Assembly: GCF_032268605.1 (NCBI RefSeq)
Contig: NZ_CP130318.1
Coordinates: 3,690,001-3,754,000, forward strand
Origin: Paenibacillus aurantius
GTDB taxonomy: Bacteria; Bacillota; Bacilli; Paenibacillales; NBRC-103111
Reading direction: 5' to 3'
DNA length: 64,000 bases
The notes under the pieces are model-generated. The model ran no database searches and had not been told where the DNA came from. It saw nothing but the letters and a program-made list of their open reading frames with translations. How positions within the stretch are numbered: position 1 is the first letter of the stretch; each line of letters starts with the position of its first letter. Below are positions 27,181 to 35,519 of the stretch, piece by piece. The position numbers and the translations under genes were made by a program.

Positions 27181-28050
27181 ATGCCGCTATGGAAACAGGC
27201 CGTCCTCTTCCGGCAGATCTTACCGATTATGCTGGGCACCGCCATTTATGCGTTTGGCCTTCATTATTTTGTTATTTCCAATGAGCTTATGGAAGGAGGA
27301 GTTACGGGAGTCGCCCTCCTGCTTAATTATGCTTTTGGAATGCCACCCTCCCTAACCAACCTGATTCTGAACGTTCCTTTGTTTCTGATAGGCTTAAAAA
27401 TATTCGGCAAACGGCCGATGTTTTACACGCTGCTGGGGATTCTTTCCCTATCCTTTTTTCTGTGGGTCATGGAAGTCCTCATCCGAAAGGAGTGGGTGGT
27501 TCCCTTCCGGGCGCCGCATGATTACTTTCTGGCTACCTTGTATGCCGGAGTTACGCTGGGGGCCGGACTCGGTCTGGTCTTTCGCTTTGGTGGCACGACC
27601 GGCGGTGCAGATATTGTAGCCCGACTCGGAAGCAAATGGTTCGGGTGGAGCATGGGGCAGGTCATTCTTGCCCTGGATGTTATCGTCATCGGAACGTCCC
27701 TGATTTACATTCCCAAGGAAAAGGTTCTCTATACTCTCGTCGCCGTCTTCATCGCTTCCAAAGTGATCGACTTTATTACCGAAGGCTCCTATGCCGCCAA
27801 AGCGTTCACGATCATCTCGGATCATGGCCAGGAGATCGCCGACCGCATTTCGGTGGAGCTCGACCGGGGAATCACGATGTTTCCCGCCAAGGGAGCCTAT
27901 TCCAAGGCCCCTAAGGATGTGGTGTACTGCGTAGTCTACCGGGACGAAGTGAGACGGCTAAAAGGGGTCGTCCAATCGGTCGACCCCCGGGCTTTTATGA
28001 TTATAACGGATGTTCACGACGTTCTTGGTGAAGGGTTTAGGACGGATTAA
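27181..28050 (+). CDS. YitT family membrane protein (YpjC homologue)
   Basis: A 289-residue integral membrane protein with about five to six hydrophobic segments in residues 10-195, including GTAIYAFGLHYFVISNELMEGGVTGVALL (in parts) and FRFGGTTGGADIVAR, followed by a cytoplasmic DUF2179 domain (ITMFPAKGAYSKAPKDVVYCVV in part). Its substrate is unknown. A CAGGAGGTAA site lies 6 nt before the ATG. In B. subtilis ypjC lies beside ypjD, ypjB and ypjA, as here. It is the only plus-strand gene between 14 and 64 kb. Confidence 0.88.
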   Translation: MPLWKQAVLFRQILPIMLGTAIYAFGLHYFVISNELMEGGVTGVALLLNYAFGMPPSLTNLILNVPLFLIGLKIFGKRPMFYTLLGILSLSFFLWVMEVLIRKEWVVPFRAPHDYFLATLYAGVTLGAGLGLVFRFGGTTGGADIVARLGSKWFGWSMGQVILALDVIVIGTSLIYIPKEKVLYTLVAVFIASKVIDFITEGSYAAKAFTIISDHGQEIADRISVELDRGITMFPAKGAYSKAPKDVVYCVVYRDEVRRLKGVVQSVDPRAFMIITDVHDVLGEGFRTD

Positions 28051-28060
28051 GGCCTTCGCC

Positions 28061-28927
28061 CTAATCGTTACGAGGCTTCCGAACCCTGGCCAAGCTCTTA
28101 TCCGAGTGAAACATCCGCCAGGCTACATAGCTCAAAACGCTGGTAATGAGCGCACCTAAGAAGAAACTCCAGATAAGCGGCTGCCCGTCATCGGCCAAAG
28201 GCAGGTAGGCGGAGCGGTCCTCTTTTTTGCCAAACAGAATGTCGATCAGCTCATCCAACTGCTTTATTCCGCTCTGGAGCGCGGGGAATGCCATTTGCTT
28301 GGGGTTGGCCTGTTTCTTTAAGAAAACGAACAAGGAATCGAGCCGTTCGATTTCGGAAGGATCGTGACGAATAAAAAGAGCCGGCCGGATGAGCAAGTAT
28401 CTTTGCTCGAGCTGGGTCAAGGCCGCCGCGGTTTCGGCCGCTTTCTTTTGTTCCGTCATCGCTTCCATCCGGTCCAGATCATTCTTGAAGAGCCGGTAGT
28501 ATTGATGCCACATGGGGTCCTTCTCATGCACAAGGGCATCGGTGATCAGCCGGATACGCCCCGCGGCTGCCAGGGCTTCCTCTTGGGGGAAGTTGACCGA
28601 ATTAAAAATTCGCTTGGTGCTGACGATGGACTCCGAAAGGGCCCGGATTCCTTCCACTTTGGTGATTCCGACAAACTCGATCCCGGTCATCTGATCCGCA
28701 AGCGAGGCCAAGCTTTGCCTGGCAGCGGGATAGTTTCTCTCCGACGTCTGCCGGTACAGCTCTCCGGCGGTTTCATTAAGCAACTCTACCTTTTTGTAAT
28801 CCTCGGCCGCTACCGAAACGGCGTCTTTCGGTTCGCCGTTTCTTTCCCTGCTGCAGCCAGTCATCCCTATGGCCAGCGGCAGCAGAAGGATAAGCAGCAG
28901 GATGAATTTCAATCCGTATCGATTCAT
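28061..28927 (-). CDS. ypjB: Sporulation-associated membrane protein YpjB
   Basis: A 288-residue protein of the YpjB sporulation family. It begins with a signal/lipoprotein-like segment (LLLPLAIGMTGC, residues about 14-25, so Cys25 may be lipidated), continues with an all-helical extracytoplasmic region and ends with a membrane segment (WSFFLGALITSVLSYVAW, about residues 254-271) and a basic tail. ypjB in B. subtilis is sporulation controlled; its biochemical role is unknown. It follows ypjA. Confidence 0.82.
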   Translation of the reverse strand: MNRYGLKFILLLILLLPLAIGMTGCSRERNGEPKDAVSVAAEDYKKVELLNETAGELYRQTSERNYPAARQSLASLADQMTGIEFVGITKVEGIRALSESIVSTKRIFNSVNFPQEEALAAAGRIRLITDALVHEKDPMWHQYYRLFKNDLDRMEAMTEQKKAAETAAALTQLEQRYLLIRPALFIRHDPSEIERLDSLFVFLKKQANPKQMAFPALQSGIKQLDELIDILFGKKEDRSAYLPLADDGQPLIWSFFLGALITSVLSYVAWRMFHSDKSLARVRKPRND

Positions 28928-28993
28928 AGGACACCCCTCCCTTAGATGCTTATGGAGGGATGTCCTATTTTAGACCAAGGGTTGTCCTGCAAG

Positions 28994-29665
28994 TCAGGGC
29001 AAATCTTTGGGAGAAAGGTAAGAAGGTTTGCGGCATACCGCCCACCATAATAGAAAGAACAAAATAACGCTGAATAGACTTAGCACCACCGTAAATCCCC
29101 GTACGATCAGAACGTAGGGATCAAGGGAATCGGGAAGCCAAGGATATATGTCGAAGGTGTAGTCCACATAATCATTCAGCATGACCCACACCCCCGCCCA
29201 TCCGATCGCCGCCGGAGATATCGTCATGAAACGGAAATAGAGTAGAGCTTCCGCCGCCATCCCGAGGTGAGATAACGATAGCATCCAGTCCTGCCATCCT
29301 ACGGGATCGCCGAGCCGGGCTCCGGCTACGATCATCACAACGGCCCATATTCCATATTTAAAGGAAGCCACAAGTCCGACCGCCTCCACCACCCGCCGAA
29401 GGGGACCCGTCCGAACACTGCCTCTTCTCCGGTCCCCGAGCAAATAAAGCAGAGAAAGCGTGAAGAACAAGCTTGCCGTCGGGCTGTCCGGAACGAGGAA
29501 TACCATCCACAACGGCTTCTCCTCTATCGTCACGGCCATTTGGGAGCCGTACCATTCGTAACCATATATCGTTCCCAGCAGATTGACCGTGAACAGCAGC
29601 CATAGGAACCGGGGAGCGGTAAGGAATTCCCGGCTCCAATAATACGAAAGCTTCAAGCGCAACAC
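28994..29665 (-). CDS. ypjA: DUF1405 membrane protein YpjA
   Basis: A 223-residue integral membrane protein with about six hydrophobic segments, starting RFLWLLFTVNLLGTIYGYEWYG; this and FLVPDSPTASLFFTLSLLYLLG (in parts) are the DUF1405 signature. Function unknown. It is between qcrC and ypjB in the B. subtilis order, separated from qcrC by a terminator, so it probably has its own promoter. Confidence 0.88.
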   Translation of the reverse strand: MLRLKLSYYWSREFLTAPRFLWLLFTVNLLGTIYGYEWYGSQMAVTIEEKPLWMVFLVPDSPTASLFFTLSLLYLLGDRRRGSVRTGPLRRVVEAVGLVASFKYGIWAVVMIVAGARLGDPVGWQDWMLSLSHLGMAAEALLYFRFMTISPAAIGWAGVWVMLNDYVDYTFDIYPWLPDSLDPYVLIVRGFTVVLSLFSVILFFLLWWAVCRKPSYLSPKDLP

Positions 29666-29677
29666 TCCCCTTTACAT

Positions 29678-29708
29678 TCAAAAACCTGACCGTCAATGAA
29701 CGGCCAGG
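29678..29708 (-). terminator. Intrinsic terminator after qcrC
   Basis: CCTGACCGT (29685-29693) pairs with ACGGCCAGG (29700-29708) with one G-U/mismatch position; the minus-strand stem is followed by five U residues. It separates the qcrABC operon from ypjA. Confidence 0.82.
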
Positions 29709-29723
29709 CTTTATGAGCGGGTA

Positions 29724-30614
29724 TTAGGATCCTTTTTTCTGACTGGCCAGCCATTCGGCCATCTTGTTGATATCGGCATCCGTCAGACCTTTGCTGATGT
29801 TGGCATCATATTGAGGGGTCATAGCTCCTTGACCCTTCTTGATAATCCCAATAATTTCATCCTTGCTGTGCTTGTCGCCCACTCCGCGGAGAGCCGGAAT
29901 CCCGCTCGAGGGGTTCCCTTTCAGGTCGGCTCCGTGACAGGCTACGCAGGTGGCTTTGGCGTATGCCTTAGCACCTTCATCGTCAGGATTAACGATGGCC
30001 ACGGCGGCCGTCTTGTTGCCTCCCGGTGTCGGCATCTCTTTGCCGGCCGCTTTGGCCGCTTGACGTTCTTCCTCCAGCTTGATGTGCTCAGGAACGATCC
30101 CTTTCTCCTTCAGCTCCAGTGTGTAGTGGTGCCAAGAGAAAACAGTCAGGTAAGTAACCGCAATCAAGGAGAAGAACATCAGAGCGGAAGCAACCGGACG
30201 GCGGTAAAACCGTCTTTCTTTTCCCGTATCCAGGAACGGTGCCAACAGAAGGCCTCCGAACAGCAGCCCGGGAAGCACGAGTGTCCCGATGACTACATAT
30301 TGGTCAGACGTATAAGGGTATTTCAGCAACTGGTACATGAACAGGAAGTACCAGTCCGGCATCGGAATGAAAGCGGTGTTCGTCGGGTCAGCCGGAAGGC
30401 CCAATGGAGCCGGCTCGGACATAACCAGGACGAGAACCCCGACCAGAACAACGGCCGCTACCATCCATTCCTTCAGCAGGAAGTTAGGGATAAAAGCCTC
30501 CGACCTTCCCGGGTACGCCGAGTAATCGCGCGGAAGCATTTTGTTCGTTTTCTTGACTACGCGGGAATCCCCGACGTAAACGATCTTTTCACCATTTTTG
30601 GGTCCGTGTGCCAC
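29724..30614 (-). CDS. qcrC: Menaquinol:cytochrome c reductase cytochrome b/c subunit
   Basis: A 296-residue fusion of the subunit IV-like part of cytochrome b (three membrane segments in about residues 50-165, with FIPMPDWYFLFMYQLLKYP in part) and a C-terminal cytochrome c domain with haem site CVACH (Cys223, Cys226, His227) and a likely axial Met in QGAMTPQY. It transfers electrons from menaquinol to the cytochrome c side of the membrane. It follows qcrB by 19 nt in the qcrABC operon. Confidence 0.95.
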   Translation of the reverse strand: MAHGPKNGEKIVYVGDSRVVKKTNKMLPRDYSAYPGRSEAFIPNFLLKEWMVAAVVLVGVLVLVMSEPAPLGLPADPTNTAFIPMPDWYFLFMYQLLKYPYTSDQYVVIGTLVLPGLLFGGLLLAPFLDTGKERRFYRRPVASALMFFSLIAVTYLTVFSWHHYTLELKEKGIVPEHIKLEEERQAAKAAGKEMPTPGGNKTAAVAIVNPDDEGAKAYAKATCVACHGADLKGNPSSGIPALRGVGDKHSKDEIIGIIKKGQGAMTPQYDANISKGLTDADINKMAEWLASQKKGS

Positions 30615-30633
30615 GCTTCGTCCTCCTTTCTTC

Positions 30634-31305
30634 TTATAGTGGTCCGGAAATACCCTGTTTGCGGATCATGAAGAAGTGACCGCCGAGCAGAGCCAGCAGA
30701 ATCGCTGGGAAGAAGAATACATGTAGTGCGAAGAAACGCGTTAACGTCTGGGCACCGACAATGTCTCCCCCTTGCAGGAACACTTTAATATACTCCCCGA
30801 TGAAAGGAACCGAGGCGGCAATCTTAATTCCGACTTGGGTAGCAAAGTATGCTTTATTGTCCCAAGGAAGCAGGTACCCGGTAAAGCCGAGGCCCAGCAT
30901 AACGAAGAAAATCAGCATTCCTACCACCCAGTTCATTTCACGAGGGGCTTTGTAGGAACCGGTAAAGAATACCCGAAGGGTATGTAAGAACATCATGACA
31001 ATAACCAAGCTCGCTCCCCAGTGGTGCATCCCGCGCACGATGACGCCGAAGGCGACTTTGTGCTGAAGGAAATCAACGCTGCGGTAAGCGTTAACGATAT
31101 CGGGAGCGTAGTACATAGTGAGGAACATTCCCGACAAAACCTGAATCATAGTAATGAAGAAGGTTAATCCTCCGAAGCAGTAAACGAAAGCGGAAAAGTG
31201 ATGCGCAGGGTTTACGTGCTCAGGCACTTCATGGTCGGCGATGTCTCTCCACATTGGCGTAATGTCAAGCCGCTCGTCGATCCAGCTATAAACACTTTTG
31301 AGCAT
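30634..31305 (-). CDS. qcrB: Menaquinol:cytochrome c reductase cytochrome b subunit
   Basis: A 223-residue cytochrome b6-type protein with four membrane helices; haem-ligand histidine pairs lie in FSAFVYCFGGLTFF-like helix context and GMHHWGASLVIVMMFLHTLRVF (in part). A Cys-containing N-terminal region may carry the extra haem c seen in b6-type complexes. It stands between qcrA (17 nt upstream) and qcrC. Confidence 0.95.
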   Translation of the reverse strand: MLKSVYSWIDERLDITPMWRDIADHEVPEHVNPAHHFSAFVYCFGGLTFFITMIQVLSGMFLTMYYAPDIVNAYRSVDFLQHKVAFGVIVRGMHHWGASLVIVMMFLHTLRVFFTGSYKAPREMNWVVGMLIFFVMLGLGFTGYLLPWDNKAYFATQVGIKIAASVPFIGEYIKVFLQGGDIVGAQTLTRFFALHVFFFPAILLALLGGHFFMIRKQGISGPL

Positions 31306-31322
31306 TTACTAGTTACGCCTCC

Positions 31323-31856
31323 TTATTTTTTTGACGTCTCGTTCGCATGGAGCTGCCCTACATACACGAACCCTTTATCAATCTTCACGCTATACTCGTC
31401 CAACGGAAGAGGTGCAACGACCAGGTTCTTGCCTTCCTTGGTGTAGCGCGCGCCGTGGCACGGACAGTGATATTCGGTCTTCTCCCAGTTAACCGTACAG
31501 CCCAAATGCTTACAGGTCGGGTTAAGAGCGAAAATATTTCCTGCCTTGTCCTTCGAGATCCAGGCCTCGAGTTCCGGATCGCTCTCGTACCAGCCATCCA
31601 CCTGGTGAACGCTGAACTTAAACGATTGAGGAACATCGGTTACTTTGCTCTCTTCCACTACTTTAACCCAGTCTGCATTCTTCTTAGGCTGAAGAACGGG
31701 ATCGACGGCGAAGCGCACCATCGGCACCATCAGACCGGCAGCCAAAAATCCGCCTGTTCCCCCTAATGTGTAGGACAGGAATTGGCGGCGGGACATTTCA
31801 CGTTTTACAACCGGCTGCTTGGAATGGGACTTGGAGTCCTTGCTGTTCTCACTCAT
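31323..31856 (-). CDS. qcrA: Menaquinol:cytochrome c reductase Rieske iron-sulphur subunit
   Basis: A 177-residue Rieske protein. An N-terminal twin-arginine motif SRRQFLS (residues 22-28) precedes the membrane anchor (about 30-50). The 2Fe-2S cluster ligands are Cys115, His117, Cys131 and His134 (CKHLGC and CPCHG), with Cys120 and Cys133 forming the usual disulphide. It is the first gene of qcrABC and is preceded by a strong sigma-A promoter. Confidence 0.96.
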   Translation of the reverse strand: MSENSKDSKSHSKQPVVKREMSRRQFLSYTLGGTGGFLAAGLMVPMVRFAVDPVLQPKKNADWVKVVEESKVTDVPQSFKFSVHQVDGWYESDPELEAWISKDKAGNIFALNPTCKHLGCTVNWEKTEYHCPCHGARYTKEGKNLVVAPLPLDEYSVKIDKGFVYVGQLHANETSKK

Positions 31857-31935
31857 GTACTTGTCTACCCCCTTTAACTACGCATATCTCACGTCGCAAT
31901 CGACATAACTTAACACATTATACTAGGACATAACT

Positions 31936-31964
31936 ATAATACTCCTCCGCCTATAACGCGTCAA
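31936..31964 (-). promoter_or_regulatory. Sigma-A promoter of qcrABC
   Basis: On the minus strand TTGACG (31964-31959) and TATTAT (31941-31936) are exactly 17 nt apart. The site lies in the 170-nt gap upstream of qcrA. Transcription would give a leader of about 70 nt. Confidence 0.75.
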
Positions 31965-32026
31965 GAATGTTAAAGCTTGGATTTCGGGCCCTTCAAACCG
32001 CCTTTGGGCAAACGTTAACACAATTG

Positions 32027-32452
32027 TCACATCTGGTCTTCGCCCTTGTTCCAGGCGTTTCGGATGGCTTGATCCAGCTCGGTCTTGCTCTTGTCGAGGT
32101 AATCCGGGGTAAGGAACAGATCCGCATCCGCAAACTGCATAATCCCTACAGCCGAATCCGCCGTGATCAGAAAAACGTAACGGAAGCCGGAATCCTTCAA
32201 TTTTCGACACAGATGGTTGACCGAGGAAGCAAATTCCCCGGGGGGGCTGAAGTAATGCATGGCCGGATAGGTGACGAGCCTTCCTTTATAAGGATTCTCC
32301 ACCAGGTCCATAATATCCCTTAGCATCTCCAACGCTTCCGTTGTCATCCATGGAGGCTCCGTTCCGGTCAGACCGGTAATCGGCAGCAGGCACGTGTCCA
32401 GGTAGGGCTGAAGATCTTTCCACTGCTCTTCGCGTATCTCGCTGAACTTCAC
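32027..32452 (-). CDS. DUF2487 family protein (YpiF-like)
   Basis: A 141-residue soluble protein of the DUF2487/YpiF family with unknown function; KFSEIREEQWKDLQPYLDTC at the start and LVTYPAMHYF in the middle are typical. YpiF lies just upstream of qcrA in B. subtilis, as here. GTG at 32452 has a GGGGGAGGG ribosome site 4-6 nt upstream and, if the carbonic-anhydrase frameshift is repaired, overlaps that gene's stop as GTGA. A longer frame to 32494 is rejected. Confidence 0.85.
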   Translation of the reverse strand: MKFSEIREEQWKDLQPYLDTCLLPITGLTGTEPPWMTTEALEMLRDIMDLVENPYKGRLVTYPAMHYFSPPGEFASSVNHLCRKLKDSGFRYVFLITADSAVGIMQFADADLFLTPDYLDKSKTELDQAIRNAWNKGEDQM

Positions 32453-32966
32453 TTGCCCTCCCCCCTTGCCTATACTCCCTGCCCTTGACCACATAGCTTT
32501 CCATGGTTCGCTTCATGCGTTCCAGGTCTTTGTCGGTTAAAGCCCGGACGACTCTAGCGGGAGTTCCGACGGAGAGGGTATAAGGAGGAATTTTGGTATT
32601 CTCGGTGACGAGTGAGCCTGCCCCAATCAAGGAGTACTCTCCCACTTCGGCTCCGTTCAGCACAATGGCTCCCATCCCGATCAAGCTGCCCCGACCGATC
32701 GAGCAGCCGTGGATGATCGCTCCGTGCCCTACCGAAACCTCCTCTTCGACAATAAGGGGCTGTCCGGTATTGACATGTCCGACGCACCCGTCCTGGATAT
32801 TCGTTCTTGCACCAATCGTAATGGGGGCCAGGTCGCCGCGAAGGACGGCGTTGAACCAGACACTGGCCTCCTCTCCCAAGCTGACTTCACCGATAAGTTG
32901 CACGCCCTCCGCCGTGAATACCCCGGATCCGAGGTTCGGCCACTTGCCCTGATAAGGATGCCGCAT
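32286..32966 (-). CDS. Gamma-carbonic anhydrase family protein, C-terminus run on by a -1 frameshift
   Basis: A left-handed beta-helix (hexapeptide repeat) protein of the YrdA/gamma-carbonic anhydrase family. Metal-binding histidines are in CVGHVNTG and VGHGAIIHG, and VGTPARVVRALTDKDLERM closes the domain. As written, the frame runs about 54 codons beyond the usual end into the DUF2487 gene. One extra G in the C6 run at 32460-32465 would stop it at 32449 (172 residues, normal length) in a GTGA overlap with the next gene. ATG at 32966 has GGAG 8 nt upstream; GTG at 32975 is possible. Confidence 0.88.
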   Translation of the reverse strand: MRHPYQGKWPNLGSGVFTAEGVQLIGEVSLGEEASVWFNAVLRGDLAPITIGARTNIQDGCVGHVNTGQPLIVEEEVSVGHGAIIHGCSIGRGSLIGMGAIVLNGAEVGEYSLIGAGSLVTENTKIPPYTLSVGTPARVVRALTDKDLERMKRTMESYVVKGREYRQGGRASEVQRDTRRAVERSSALPGHVPAADYRSDRNGASMDDNGSVGDAKGYYGPGGESL

Positions 32967-33023
32967 GAGAACCACTCCGTTTCTCCATAAGTGGAGTGAT
33001 TATACCGTTCGAAGCTAGGCTTG

Positions 33024-34142
33024 TCAAACGCTGATCACTATCCCGTCGTCCTCCGGAACGTAGGTTCCTTGAATGATTTTGGAGCCGGAGGAGGTGATCT
33101 GGACGGCCGTTCCCCATCGGTCATGCTCACCCAGCTTTAGCAGGCCGAGATGCATCATCATCCGAATGACCCGCTGCTCCATAATGGATTCGGGAGAGTC
33201 GTAATAAAAAGGTTTGATGAGGGGAGTCAGGGCTCGGGATAAGGTTTCCGTCGTCACCCACTGCCGGGCCAGCAGGTCCATCCACTGCGCCAGCGATTGA
33301 AGGTTCGGAACCGGGCCCTTGTACAGCCGGAGCCAGAAGCGGTAAACCTGACGGGGATCCTCCAGCGTTCCCTCCTCGAGCCGTTTCCTTCCTTTGTCCG
33401 TTAAGGAGAGAAGTGTTCCTTCCTCCACCACCAGTTCGTTGTAATAACAATAATCATAGAGAAACGAAAACCGGCTCGGGTACTCCTTGAATCGTCTTCC
33501 ATAACCAAACCGCCAGGCGGCTTTTGGCACCGGTTCTTCCTGAACGGAAAAGCCCTCCAGGATCTGCTGGAGCGTCCGCTTGTAAAGATATCCTTCCGCG
33601 TTCAACGCTACCGGTTGAGGAGCCACAAATTCGAGGAAACGGTACAAGTCCTCCTCGAGCATCCTCTGCTCCTCCCGATAGACGGAAGGGGTTTCCTTGA
33701 AGCCGACCAGCTGATGTTGAAACTGCTTGGAGAGTGTTTCACAGAAGCGCCGCTTCAGATCGGCCGGAAATTGGAACAAATAACGGGTCTGCTGGGAGTG
33801 GCCGTTAAACAACCACCCCCTCTGCTTGAACCGCGCAATAATTTCCCTGGGGTTAATCGTATCCTTCTCTTCCTTTACGAACTTCGTCAGCCGTACCCTG
33901 GCGGTCAGCTCTTCCAAACTGAACGTATCGCGGGCATCGAAAAGTAGAGAGTTGAGAAATCGGATTTCTTCCACTTCCAGGCTTCCCACTTCTTGCTGAA
34001 AACGGTCGCTCCGGTTGACCTGAATCAGGATCGACTGGATCAGCTCGTGCTTGGAGTTCAAGTTACAGGCACAGTCGTAATTTCGGGCAATTCGGCTTAA
34101 TTCCTTGATGTCGGCGTAGCTGAGCATATCGGCCAGATTCAT
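33024..34142 (-). CDS. Conserved protein of unknown function, possible helicase-associated winged-helix protein
   Basis: I do not recognise the family. The 372-residue soluble protein begins with a short helical region (LSYADIKELSRIARNYDCAC) that resembles DNA-end or SAP-like helices and has winged-helix-like segments near residues 70-110 and in the last 80 residues (TETLSRALTPLIKPFYYDSP, IMEQRVIRMMMHLGLLKLGE). No catalytic motif stands out. ATG at 34142 has GGGGGGATAG directly upstream. It lies between the sigma/anti-sigma pair and the carbonic anhydrase gene. Confidence 0.7.
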   Translation of the reverse strand: MNLADMLSYADIKELSRIARNYDCACNLNSKHELIQSILIQVNRSDRFQQEVGSLEVEEIRFLNSLLFDARDTFSLEELTARVRLTKFVKEEKDTINPREIIARFKQRGWLFNGHSQQTRYLFQFPADLKRRFCETLSKQFQHQLVGFKETPSVYREEQRMLEEDLYRFLEFVAPQPVALNAEGYLYKRTLQQILEGFSVQEEPVPKAAWRFGYGRRFKEYPSRFSFLYDYCYYNELVVEEGTLLSLTDKGRKRLEEGTLEDPRQVYRFWLRLYKGPVPNLQSLAQWMDLLARQWVTTETLSRALTPLIKPFYYDSPESIMEQRVIRMMMHLGLLKLGEHDRWGTAVQITSSGSKIIQGTYVPEDDGIVISV

Positions 34143-34267
34143 GCTATCCCCCCCCGAAAACAATAGAGTCCGGTATTAGTATGGACCCAGACCATGAAAG
34201 ATATTCCATTCCTGCCAACCGGAAAGACCTATCCTCCTTCGGACGGACTGTTTTCGTCCAATAAGCA

Positions 34268-34295
34268 TCAAAAAACACCCGCCTAAGCGGGTGTT
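34268..34295 (-). terminator. Intrinsic terminator after the anti-sigma gene
   Basis: AACACCCGC (34274-34282) pairs perfectly with GCGGGTGTT (34287-34295), loop CTAA, followed by six U residues on the minus strand. Confidence 0.9.
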
Positions 34296-34306
34296 GTCGG
34301 AATGGC

Positions 34307-34930
34307 TTATTTGTGCGTTCGGGACAGCCAATTCAGGATCAGCAAGGCACTGATCAGACCAAGAAAAGAAAGAGCGAGCAAATAGTCCGGATAAGTGTGA
34401 ATAGGGCCAAGCTTAACCGGTCCCATGATATGAGAGCTTACGCTTGCTACCGCACTTTTGCTCATGTAATGAACGTTCAGAGAATCGTCTTTAGAGAAGC
34501 TGGAGGCGCTGGCGGGATGCTTAAGCCCGAATGGACTGTCGCTGGCATCTCCCACCTCGGACGGCGATCCGGTCAAAGAATACACGAAGCTCCCCAGAAA
34601 GAGAGCGAGGCATAAGCTGATCACCATAAACAAATTCCTTCTGGTCTTGTAAGGAATGGAATAAATCTTGCTGCTGACCGGCATCCGCCACGATTCGGAT
34701 TCATAGATCCGGCTCATGACCCGGCTGGAAACGGGAACCGGCTCTTCCATTGGAACCACCTCTTCCGCGGAAACCGAACGGATCAGCTCCGTGCTCTCGG
34801 CCCACAGGGCGTATTCTTCCGCACAGGCTTCGCACGTCTGAATATGCCGGTCCACCTCTTCCCTTCGGGAGTCGTCAGGCGGCAAATCAAAATAACTGCC
34901 CAACCATTCCTGGATGTCCGCACACTTCAT
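34307..34930 (-). CDS. Anti-sigma factor with zinc-finger (zf-HC2) domain
   Basis: A 207-residue membrane protein. The N-terminal domain has the anti-sigma zinc motif HIQTCEACAEE (His-x3-Cys-x2-Cys, residues about 29-36); two membrane segments follow, at about 98-117 and 183-201. It starts 1 nt after the ECF sigma gene and so is its likely partner, holding the sigma factor at the membrane until a signal releases it. The presence of two membrane segments with a loop of about 65 residues between them is unusual, since many such anti-sigmas have one. Confidence 0.85.
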   Translation of the reverse strand: MKCADIQEWLGSYFDLPPDDSRREEVDRHIQTCEACAEEYALWAESTELIRSVSAEEVVPMEEPVPVSSRVMSRIYESESWRMPVSSKIYSIPYKTRRNLFMVISLCLALFLGSFVYSLTGSPSEVGDASDSPFGLKHPASASSFSKDDSLNVHYMSKSAVASVSSHIMGPVKLGPIHTYPDYLLALSFLGLISALLILNWLSRTHK

Positions 34931-34931
34931 G

Positions 34932-35519
34932 TTAGTTCATCCCTTCGTATTCATCAAAAATCGGCTCCATAAAATAGGGCTCCAGCTGAAGCTTCACGCT
35001 TGCCCTTGCCCGGAACAGCAACGATTTCACGGCGCTCACCGTCTGCCCCAGAATGTTGGCGATTTCCTGGTAATCGAGCTGGTCATACTCTCGTAATATC
35101 AGGGCGGACCGCTGCTTTTCGGGCAGCTTGTTAATCGCCTCACGAACCAGATAAACCTTCTCGTTGCGCAGAGCGGACTGCTCCGGCAGCGCCTCGAGCG
35201 ACACTTGAGGGGTCTGACCGGTCTGCTCAAGGGAGACTTTGATGTGCTTATGTTTACGCAGCTCGCTAAGTACCGTGTTGCGGGCAATCGTATACAACCA
35301 TGTGGAGAAAGACGCTTCCACTTCCCGGAACGTTTGCAAGCTGCGGTACGCTTTGTAGAAGGTCTCCTGGCACAGGTCGTCCACAGCGGCTTCCATCCGG
35401 GCACTTTTCAGCATATGAAAAATGAAAGCGTAGATTTTGCGTTCGTACCGGCGCATAAGCTCCGCGTACATCTCCACGTTTCCATCCTTGATTTCTCTTA
35501 TTAGCTGGGAATCCGTCAT
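34932..35519 (-). CDS. ECF-type RNA polymerase sigma factor (SigW-like)
   Basis: A 195-residue extracytoplasmic-function sigma factor: region 2 (residues about 20-90, DLCQETFYKAYRSLQTFR and FSTWLYTIARN) and region 4 (about 125-180, INKLPEKQRSALILREYDQLDYQEIANIL in parts). It heads a two-gene operon with its anti-sigma. On the minus strand a GCAACTTTTTT element near 35593-35603 resembles ECF -35 sequences and could mean autoregulation, but no clear -10 is visible. Confidence 0.88.
   Translation of the reverse strand: MTDSQLIREIKDGNVEMYAELMRRYERKIYAFIFHMLKSARMEAAVDDLCQETFYKAYRSLQTFREVEASFSTWLYTIARNTVLSELRKHKHIKVSLEQTGQTPQVSLEALPEQSALRNEKVYLVREAINKLPEKQRSALILREYDQLDYQEIANILGQTVSAVKSLLFRARASVKLQLEPYFMEPIFDEYEGMN

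Noticed and set aside
31923-32210. 95-codon minus-strand frame between qcrA and DUF2487
   Set aside because: It overlaps the DUF2487 gene in another frame and covers the qcr promoter, and no ribosome site precedes it.
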